This document shows positions 1-4,800 of a stretch of 6,702 bases of DNA, one piece after another. The stretch is from CALKKN01 sp050118555 (GTDB lineage: Bacteria; Pseudomonadota; Gammaproteobacteria; Xanthomonadales; SZUA-36), in assembly GCA_050118555.1 (NCBI GenBank), contig JASFKQ010000208.1:1-6702 (forward strand), in the 5' to 3' direction. Below the pieces are notes generated by a model, which saw only the letters and a list, made by a program, of their open reading frames with translations, made no database searches and was not told the DNA's origin. Position numbers and translations under genes: made by a program. The stretch's first letter is position 1. The number at the start of each line of letters is the position of its first letter.

Positions 1-985
1 TCTCCCGGTAGTAATCCAGGCCGAAACTCACCTGGCCGTTGCTGTCCAGGACGACATGGTTCTGCCAGCTGAACTGGAGTCTGCGGGAGTCGAAGTCGGT
101 AGTGAAGTACCCGAAATCGGAAAACAGGGAGTCCTCGACGTAGCCGCCTGACAGCTGGTAGTCCCAGCCGGGTGTCAGGTAACCGGTGAATCCGACGGAC
201 GCGATGTACTGGCGTGCGTCCGAGTTTCCCTGGTCGAACTCGGATTCCGTATCCAGGGCTAAAAGGGAATAATCCCAGCGGCCGTAGTCGGCTCCGGCCG
301 AGCCCCTGATGCCGAGGTTGGCGGCCCGCACGCCATCGTTGTCCGGATGGTAGCTGAAACCGTAGGGATTCTGGGCTGAAAATCCGTCGACGTCACGGAA
401 ACCCGCGTTGATGCTGAACTGCGACCTTTCCCCCTGGTGGCCCCATCCGCCCTCGAATTCGGCGGTGCCGAAACTGCCGGCGGTCAGGCGAGCGTAGGGC
501 GCCGGATCGCTGCGGGTGAACACCTGGATGACCCCGCCGATCGAATCGGAGCCGTACAGGCTGCCTCGCGGCCCCCGAACGATCTCCACCCGCTCCACCT
601 GGTTTAGCGGCAATTGCTCCCAGGCATAGGCACCGGTGTTGGCCGAACTCACGCGGACCCCGTCGATCAGGACGAGCACGTGGTTCGAGTTGGCGCCCCG
701 CAGAAAAATGCTGGTCTGCGCTCCCGGCCCCCCGGTGCGGACGATGTCCACGCCGGGCTGCAGCCGCAGCAGCTCGACCAGGTCCTCGGCCGCGGATCTG
801 CTGATGTCCTCGCGGGTGATGACGCTGACTGAAGTAAGGGTTTCGTCGATGGGCTCCGCCGCCCGCGACGGCGTGACGACGAGGTTTGGCTTGAGTTCGA
901 AGGCGTCTTCATCATCAGCCGCGGCCGGGCAGGATACAACGAACGCTGCCAGCAGCAGCGGAAAGGAATGGTGCCTGGGTATCAT
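1..985 (-). CDS. btuB: BtuB-type TonB-dependent vitamin B12 outer-membrane receptor, N-terminal part (C-terminus beyond window)
   Basis: This is a gated beta-barrel that imports cobalamin across the outer membrane using TonB/ExbBD energy. Reading from the ATG at 985-983, the frame stays open to the window edge, giving 328 codons of a protein usually about 600 residues long. Seen in order: a signal peptide (about residues 1-23, hydrophobic LLLAAFVV core, cut likely after PAAA); a TonB-box-like segment NLVVTPSR (34-41); and a plug domain (about 44-158) with FLRGANSNHVLVLIDGVR (94-111) and VEIVRGPRGSLYGSD (133-147). Early barrel strands follow, rich in alternating aromatics and Gly. The plug motifs are those of the BtuB/CirA group. 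The cobalamin riboswitch directly upstream on the same strand makes B12 or a related corrinoid the likely substrate. The start is supported by GGAGAG five bases upstream. Substrate is inferred from context; the TonB receptor class is certain. Confidence 0.92.
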   Translation of the reverse strand, partial: MIPRHHSFPLLLAAFVVSCPAAADDEDAFELKPNLVVTPSRAAEPIDETLTSVSVITREDISRSAAEDLVELLRLQPGVDIVRTGGPGAQTSIFLRGANSNHVLVLIDGVRVSSANTGAYAWEQLPLNQVERVEIVRGPRGSLYGSDSIGGVIQVFTRSDPAPYARLTAGSFGTAEFEGGWGHQGERSQFSINAGFRDVDGFSAQNPYGFSYHPDNDGVRAANLGIRGSAGADYGRWDYSLLALDTESEFDQGNSDARQYIASVGFTGYLTPGWDYQLSGGYVEDSLFSDFGYFTTDFDSRRLQFSWQNHVVLDSNGQVSFGLDYYRE

Positions 986-988
986 GGT

Positions 989-994
989 CTCTCC
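989..994 (-). promoter_or_regulatory. Ribosome binding site of btuB
   Basis: The minus-strand sequence GGAGAG lies close before the ATG at 985-983, followed by ACC. It decides the start, because the signal peptide begins right there. It is the likely target if the upstream riboswitch acts on translation. Confidence 0.7.
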
Positions 995-1017
995 GTAGCG
1001 CACACCCGCGCAGTCTG

Positions 1018-1073
1018 GCGTTGCGGGTGGGGTCGGGAGATCGTCCACAGACCCCGGTCGCCCTCCGCAACGC
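1018..1073 (-). promoter_or_regulatory. Expression-platform hairpin of the cobalamin riboswitch
   Basis: Between the riboswitch and the btuB start, the minus-strand RNA can form a perfect 9-bp outer stem (GCGTTGCGG at 1073-1065 with CCGCAACGC at 1026-1018). Inside it is a 6-bp stem (GGGGTC 1055-1050 with GACCCC 1034-1029) closing a 15-nt loop. No U-run follows the 3' arm, so it does not look like an intrinsic terminator. Control of translation, or Rho-dependent termination, is more likely. The outer 5' arm is also complementary to the conserved riboswitch core (see findings), which is the usual kind of switch logic for this class. Pairings are seen in the sequence; the mechanism is inferred. 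Confidence 0.55.
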
Positions 1074-1085
1074 GGTAACTGTGAA

Positions 1086-1308
1086 CTTCGGGCCGGTCTC
1101 CGGACTTTCGGGATGTCCACTCCGACGGAGTGGACTATCGCGGCGCCTTCCCGCACAGAGTGCAGTGGCCTGATGCCGCGAACGGCCCGCCCTGGCGAGC
1201 CATCTCGATTACCGTTGCGGGGGCAGTGCCGGACTTGCACCGGCTTCCCGTTTCACCCGGCAGGTCAGCGGTATCACCGCCGTGGCCTGTTGGCCCGGGC
1301 ACCCGAAG
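1086..1308 (-). promoter_or_regulatory. Cobalamin riboswitch (B12 element) controlling btuB
   Basis: On the minus strand the hallmark blocks occur in order: GAAACGGGAAGCCGGTGCAA, then TCCGGCACTGCCCCCGCAAC (about 1254-1215), GGCCACTG, GGGAAGG, and a B12 box AGTCCGGAGACCGGCC (1106-1091). The ends close as a 7-bp P1 stem, CTTCGGG (1308-1302) with CCCGAAG (1092-1086). A peripheral hairpin with a perfect 9-bp stem and 3-nt loop lies at 1135-1115. This class of RNA binds adenosyl- or methyl-cobalamin and lowers expression of B12 uptake or synthesis genes. Its position and orientation in the leader of a TonB-dependent receptor is the classic arrangement. The core reads CCGCAACGGT where CCGCAACTGT is more usual, a small departure. 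Confidence 0.97.
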
Positions 1309-1353
1309 CAATGGCCCCGCCCCGGCGCGCAAGGCGGCCGAAGCGGGGCCTGC

Positions 1354-1362
1354 AGTATAGCA
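1354..1362 (-). promoter_or_regulatory. Probable extended -10 promoter for the riboswitch-btuB transcript
   Basis: The minus strand reads TGC followed by TATACT, an extended -10 element (TGn plus a 5/6 match to TATAAT). Transcription would begin near 1346-1348, about 40 nt before the riboswitch P1 stem. No convincing -35 hexamer is found 16-19 bp upstream, which is tolerated in extended -10 promoters. It lies just outside the fadE stop codon, so btuB can be transcribed on its own. Confidence 0.5.
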
Positions 1363-1402
1363 GCCTGAAGACGTCGGACGTAGTCGCCCCGCGTCTTCAG
1401 GC
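1363..1402 (-). terminator. Perfect inverted repeat across the fadE stop codon; terminator-like hairpin or operator
   Basis: GCCTGAAGACG (1402-1392) pairs perfectly over 11 bp with CGTCTTCAGGC (1373-1363), leaving an 18-nt loop. The 5' arm contains the fadE TGA stop (1399-1397). There is no T-run after the 3' arm, so a simple intrinsic terminator is doubtful. The structure may stabilise the fadE mRNA 3' end. Because it abuts the extended -10 element of the btuB unit, it could also be a protein binding site. Confidence 0.35.
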
Positions 1403-3865
1403 AGCGTGTTGCTTGCCGACCTGTCGCGGGGCCTGCCGGCCGAGGCGCAGGTCCTCTTCGTCAAAGTCGTCGACAGCGATGATCTCGGCCACCAGGCCGT
1501 GTACGCGGTCGAGAATTTCTGCTTCCTCGCGGGTGAGAACGGAGGTGGCAACCGCACTCTCCAGCTGCTCCTTCCAGGTGATGCCCTCGATCCCGCCTTG
1601 CCGAAGCGCCTTGAGCAGCTTGCGTTCCAGCGGCTCCGCCCGGATGACCTCGGGCAAAGCCCGCTCCATGAACAGAATCGGGTGGTTCGACTCAGGCGAA
1701 CGGTAGACGCCGTGCGACAGGCGGTCGCGCGTGTCCGAAGGCGCGAGCAGCAGCTGCGCGACCTTGTGAGTGAGCCGGTCGCCCGGCGCCCTTTCACGGC
1801 GGCCGAACGGAAAGACGACGAAGCGCAGCATGGTCCGCATGTAGCGGTTCGGGAAGTTGTCCACCACGAGGCGCAGGGCGAGCTGGATCCGGTAAATGGA
1901 ATCGTGGAAGGCCCAGGCCAGTATCGCCTGGTCGGCCGCCGGACGGCCCTGGGCTTCGTAGCGCTTGAGCATGGCCGAGCACATGTAGAGATGACTCAGA
2001 ACGTCGCCCAGTCGCGCCGAGAGGTGTTCCTTCTGCTTGAGCTTCCCACCCAGCGTGAGCATGGCGACATCCGATACGAAAGCCAGCGAGGCAGAATAGC
2101 GGGCCAGCTTCTTGTAGTACTTGGCGGTCTTGCGGTCGTGCGGCACGGTTGCGAACTTGCCGAAACTCAGCCCCAGCACCAGGCTGCGGACCGCGTTGCG
2201 GATGGAGTAACCGACGTGTGCGAACAAAAGCTCGTCGAAGCGATCGACCCGCTTCGCCTCGTCCTCCATTCGTGCGGCTTCCATTTCCTTCAGCACGTAC
2301 GGATGGCATCGGATCGCCCCCTGACCGAAGATCATCAGGTTTCGGGTGAGGATATTGGCGCCTTCCACCGTGATCGACACGGGGATGCCTTCCCAGCCGC
2401 GCCCGAGGTAGTTGCGCGGGCCGAGGATGATCCCCTTGCCCCCATGGACGTCCATTGCGTCCCGAATGACCTCGCGCGCCATTTCGGTCGTGTGGTACTT
2501 GGCGATGGCCGACGTCACCGCGGGTTTCTCGCCCAGGTCCACCGCGGTGGCGGTCATGCGCGACAGGGCCGAGGTTGCGTAGGTCTTGCCGGCGATGCGT
2601 GCCAGCGCCGCCTCGATGCCTTCGAAGCGTCCGATCGGCATGTTGAACTGCTTGCGGATGCGTGAGTATGCGCCGGTTGCGAGCGCCGCCATCTTGGTGC
2701 CGCCGGTGGAGGTGGAAGGAAGCGAAATCGCGCGCCCGACGGACAGGCACTCGACCAGCATGCGCCAGCCCTGACCGGCCATTTCCACGCCGCCGATCAA
2801 CGCGTCCAGCGGAACGAAAACGTCCTTGCCGCGCACCGGGCCGTTCTGGAACGGAAGGTTGAGCGGCATGTGCCGTCGGCCGATTTCCATCCCCTCGGTA
2901 TCCCGCGGGACCAGCGCAAGGCTGATGCCCAGGTCCTTCTGCTCACCCAGGAGGCCGTCGGGGTCGTACATTCGGAACGCAATACCGACCAGAGTGGCGA
3001 CCGGGGCCAGCGTAATGTAGCGCTTGTCGAAATTGAGCCGGATTCCAACGACCTCTTTGCCCTTCCAGGCGCCCTTGCAGACGATGCCGTGATCGGGGAT
3101 CGAGGTGGCGTCAGAGCCCGCGGTCGGCCCGGTCAGGCCGAAGCATGGAATCTCTTCTCCGCGGGCGAGCCGCGGCAGGAAGTGGTTCTTCTGCTCGTCG
3201 GTGCCGTAGTGCAACAGGAGCTCACCGGGGCCCAGCGAATTGGGCACGGCGACCGTTGAACTGGCCACTGCGCTGACCGAAGAAATCTTCTGCAGCACGG
3301 CGCGGTGCGCCATCGCCGAGAAGCCGAGGCCGCCGTACTGTTTCGGGATAATCATGCCGAGAAAACGGTGTTTCTTCAGGAACTCCCACGTCTCGGGGTT
3401 CAGGTCCGCGTCACGGTGCGTGATCTCCCACTGGTCGAGCATCCCGCACAATTCTTCCACCGGCCCATCGAGGAACGCCTGTTCCTCAACCGTCAGTTCC
3501 AGGTACGGTTGGCTCTTCAGCAGTTTCCAGTCGGGATTGCCGCCGAACAGCTCACCTTCCCAGCCCACGGTGCCGGCGTCCAGCGCGACTTGCTCGGTTT
3601 CCGAAATCTCGGGAAGCATGCGCCTGAACTGCTTCAGGAACGGGGTGGAAATAAACCGCTGGCGCCAGGGTCGGTAATTGAGGGGCGCGGCGATCGCCAC
3701 GAACAGCACGGCGATCACGGCCAGGCTCAGCGGCGGCACGCTGCCGGTCAGGCCCAGTACCGCAATGCCGGCCGCCATGGCGCCGGTCCAGGTAAGCAGC
3801 TTGGTGCCGTAAAACGCACAGGCCAGCGATATGGCCAACAAGGTCAGCAGCAGTAGCCAGGTCAT
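1397..3865 (-). CDS. fadE: FadE-type acyl-CoA dehydrogenase (fatty acid beta-oxidation)
   Basis: FadE catalyses the first step of beta-oxidation, FAD-dependent oxidation of acyl-CoA to trans-2-enoyl-CoA. The 822-residue length fits the long gammaproteobacterial form (E. coli FadE is 814). Residues 1-62 are strongly hydrophobic, likely two membrane-anchoring segments (about 2-22 and 28-62). The dehydrogenase core spans about 120-525, with the flavin/substrate motif CFGLTGPTAGSDA (241-253), MAGQGWRMLVECLSVGR (362-378) and TVEGANILTRNLMIFGQGA (499-517). Glu501 in the last motif is the candidate catalytic base. A helical C-terminal domain (about 525-815) is the DUF1974-type extension of this class, ending in the typical VDDFDEEDL (798-806). 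An AGGAGGA ribosome site six bases before the ATG fixes the start. The gene is intact. It diverges from the tetR-family gene and its promoter overlaps a large dyad. The electron acceptor is presumably an electron-transfer flavoprotein, not encoded here. Confidence 0.97.
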   Translation of the reverse strand: MTWLLLLTLLAISLACAFYGTKLLTWTGAMAAGIAVLGLTGSVPPLSLAVIAVLFVAIAAPLNYRPWRQRFISTPFLKQFRRMLPEISETEQVALDAGTVGWEGELFGGNPDWKLLKSQPYLELTVEEQAFLDGPVEELCGMLDQWEITHRDADLNPETWEFLKKHRFLGMIIPKQYGGLGFSAMAHRAVLQKISSVSAVASSTVAVPNSLGPGELLLHYGTDEQKNHFLPRLARGEEIPCFGLTGPTAGSDATSIPDHGIVCKGAWKGKEVVGIRLNFDKRYITLAPVATLVGIAFRMYDPDGLLGEQKDLGISLALVPRDTEGMEIGRRHMPLNLPFQNGPVRGKDVFVPLDALIGGVEMAGQGWRMLVECLSVGRAISLPSTSTGGTKMAALATGAYSRIRKQFNMPIGRFEGIEAALARIAGKTYATSALSRMTATAVDLGEKPAVTSAIAKYHTTEMAREVIRDAMDVHGGKGIILGPRNYLGRGWEGIPVSITVEGANILTRNLMIFGQGAIRCHPYVLKEMEAARMEDEAKRVDRFDELLFAHVGYSIRNAVRSLVLGLSFGKFATVPHDRKTAKYYKKLARYSASLAFVSDVAMLTLGGKLKQKEHLSARLGDVLSHLYMCSAMLKRYEAQGRPAADQAILAWAFHDSIYRIQLALRLVVDNFPNRYMRTMLRFVVFPFGRRERAPGDRLTHKVAQLLLAPSDTRDRLSHGVYRSPESNHPILFMERALPEVIRAEPLERKLLKALRQGGIEGITWKEQLESAVATSVLTREEAEILDRVHGLVAEIIAVDDFDEEDLRLGRQAPRQVGKQHAA

Positions 3866-3870
3866 CTCAA

Positions 3871-3877
3871 TCCTCCT
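3871..3877 (-). promoter_or_regulatory. Strong ribosome binding site of fadE
   Basis: Minus-strand AGGAGGA, a near-perfect Shine-Dalgarno, ends five bases before the ATG at 3865-3863. It settles the start and predicts efficient translation. Confidence 0.85.
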
Positions 3878-3944
3878 GAATTCGTTCGTCCGGAACGCCC
3901 GTTGTACGGCGCGTTCTCATTCCTTTGGCCGGTCCCGGCGGACG

Positions 3945-3973
3945 TTGACAGAACCGCCAACCGGCGTCACCAT
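3945..3973 (+). promoter_or_regulatory. Possible promoter of the tetR-family gene
   Basis: A perfect -35 hexamer TTGACA (3945-3950) is followed 17 bp later by CACCAT (3968-3973), only a 3/6 match to the -10 consensus. If used, transcription would start near 3980 and give a leader of about 117 nt. The weak -10 could suit a regulator made in small amounts, but it makes the call tentative. Confidence 0.3.
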
Positions 3974-3998
3974 ACGGTAGAGTATGGAAAAGCCGGTT
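3959..3998. promoter_or_regulatory. 40-bp centred dyad, candidate operator in the fadE/tetR divergent region
   Basis: Two nested perfect inverted repeats share one centre (between 3978 and 3979). The inner pair is CCATAC (3970-3975) with GTATGG (3982-3987); the outer pair is AACCGGC (3959-3965) with GCCGGTT (3992-3998). This gives 13 paired positions in two blocks, separated by 4-nt spacers. The dyad overlaps the -10 of the predicted fadE promoter. A palindromic site in a regulator-target intergenic region is the standard place for a TetR-family dimer or dimer pair to bind. Symmetry is seen directly; the binding protein is inferred. Confidence 0.55.
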
Positions 3999-4009
3999 CT
4001 TCAAGTCAA
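3981..4009 (-). promoter_or_regulatory. Predicted sigma-70 promoter of fadE
   Basis: On the minus strand, TTGACT (4009-4004, 5/6 match to the -35 consensus) and CATACT (3986-3981, 4/6 match to the -10) are separated by exactly 17 bp. Transcription would start near 3974, leaving a fadE leader of about 110 nt. The -10 is embedded in the right half of the dyad at 3959-3998, so a bound repressor would block it. Confidence 0.55.
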
Positions 4010-4053
4010 CAGGCCGCGTCAAAAAGCGTTAAACTTCGCCCTTTCAAACGTGG

Positions 4054-4076
4054 CGCTCATTCGCGCTCAATGCAAT
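4054..4076 (+). repeat. Tandem CGCTCAWT motif upstream of the tetR-family start
   Basis: CGCTCATT (4054-4061) and CGCTCAAT (4064-4071) lie exactly 10 bp apart, one helical turn. The second copy runs into TGCAAT, so 4064-4076 reads CGCTCAATGCAAT. A 12/13 match occurs upstream of pckG at 4710-4722. The copies lie 21-43 bases before the regulator's ATG, a position where binding could affect its own expression. Confidence 0.4.
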
Positions 4077-4096
4077 ACGGCTCATCCAGGCAGCGC

Positions 4097-4675
4097 ATGA
4101 AAGCCCTGAAAAAATCAGACAGAACGACCCTTTCCGCAACCGACTGGGAGCAGGAAGCGCTGGTCCTGATCGCTGAGCAGGGAATACCCGCACTCGCCGT
4201 CGAACCGCTCGCCCGGCGCATGGGCGTGACCAAGGGCAGCTTCTACTGGCATTTCACGGGCAGGGAAGCGCTGCTTGACAGGGCCCTGCAGCGCTGGGAG
4301 GAGCACGACCAACGGAACCTGAACCGGTCCCTGGGCGAGATCGACCATCCCAGAGACAGGCTCGTCTCCTTCTTCCGGCGCGTCGGCAAGGAAAAGCTCA
4401 CCCACGAGGTATACAGCGAACTCTGCGCTGCGGCGGGGCATCCCCAGGTCAAACCCGTCCTGGAGCGGGTCGCGGAGCGCCGCATGGAACATCTGTCCTC
4501 AGCGTTCGAGGAACTGGGGCTGGACGCGGCGAGCGCAAGCTACCGCGCACGCCTGACCTACTCGGTTTATCTGGGATTTTTACAGCTGCAGCGCCAGCAT
4601 CAGACACCGAGCCTGAGCAGCGAAGAATTCGACGCCTACATCGAACACGTAATCAGAACCCTGATACCGAACTGA
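4097..4675 (+). CDS. TetR/AcrR-family transcriptional regulator
   Basis: This 192-residue protein has the usual TetR-family size and layout. The N-terminal DNA-binding domain (about 15-60) contains the helix-turn-helix PALAVEPLARRMGVTKGSFYWHF (31-53), ending in the family signature GSFYWHF. The C-terminal helices (about 85-190) would form the ligand and dimer domain and show no recognisable effector motif. The reading frame is open upstream to 3902, but those 65 codons cross the divergent promoter region and look non-coding. The ATG at 4097 has a weak AGG six bases before it and places the HTH at the normal distance from the N-terminus. It is divergent from fadE and upstream of pckG, so likely targets are fadE, itself and perhaps pckG, with an acyl-CoA or other metabolite as effector. 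Target and ligand are inference; it is not assigned to a named regulator such as PsrA or FadR. Confidence 0.9.
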   Translation: MKALKKSDRTTLSATDWEQEALVLIAEQGIPALAVEPLARRMGVTKGSFYWHFTGREALLDRALQRWEEHDQRNLNRSLGEIDHPRDRLVSFFRRVGKEKLTHEVYSELCAAAGHPQVKPVLERVAERRMEHLSSAFEELGLDAASASYRARLTYSVYLGFLQLQRQHQTPSLSSEEFDAYIEHVIRTLIPN

Positions 4676-4709
4676 ACGAAAATTCCATTGCCTTAATTTG
4701 GACTGATGT

Positions 4710-4722
4710 CGCTCATTGCAAT
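4710..4722 (+). repeat. Copy of the CGCTCAWTGCAAT motif upstream of pckG
   Basis: CGCTCATTGCAAT differs at one base from 4064-4076 upstream of the tetR-family gene. It includes the 8-bp perfect palindrome ATTGCAAT (4715-4722). It overlaps the -35 region of the tentative pckG promoter. Confidence 0.4.
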
Positions 4723-4744
4723 TCACGGACATAGCGGTTACTTT
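4716..4744 (+). promoter_or_regulatory. Tentative promoter of pckG
   Basis: TTGCAA (4716-4721, 4/6 to the -35 consensus) and TACTTT (4739-4744, 3/6 to the -10) are 17 bp apart in the tetR-pckG gap. The match is weak. It is reported because the 125-bp gap suggests pckG has its own promoter, although no clear terminator follows the tetR-family gene, so read-through is also possible. Confidence 0.25.
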
Positions 4745-4787
4745 CCGTCCCGGCTTCCGGCCAAGTGCAATCTCGCGGCATGGAAAC

Positions 4788-4793
4788 AGAGGA
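4788..4793 (+). promoter_or_regulatory. Ribosome binding site that selects the GTG start of pckG
   Basis: AGAGGA lies seven bases before the GTG at 4801. The in-frame ATG at 4780 and GTG at 4765 have no comparable purine run upstream, so this site argues for the shorter protein. Confidence 0.6.
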
Positions 4794-4800
4794 AATCGAC

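Noticed and set aside
614..998. Plus-strand frames opposite the start of btuB
   Set aside because: They are antisense to the signal peptide and plug of a clear TonB-dependent receptor and have no motifs of their own.
1113..1706. Open frames across the btuB leader on both strands
   Set aside because: They run through the cobalamin riboswitch and into the fadE 3' end; the RNA structure explains this stretch.
1406..2665. A 419-codon open frame on the plus strand, opposite fadE
   Set aside because: It lies wholly antisense to an unambiguous fadE, has low-complexity Arg/His/Gly/Ala-rich composition typical of GC-rich shadow frames, and shows no recognisable domain.
1794..2750. A 318-codon minus-strand frame within fadE
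   Set aside because: It is a second frame of the same strand inside fadE, rich in Arg/Gly/Pro/His with no family motif; an out-of-frame reading of the real gene.
3902..4096. A 65-codon N-terminal extension of the TetR-family protein
   Set aside because: It would translate the divergent promoter and dyad region, has no ribosome site, and would push the DNA-binding domain far from the N-terminus, which is unusual for the family.
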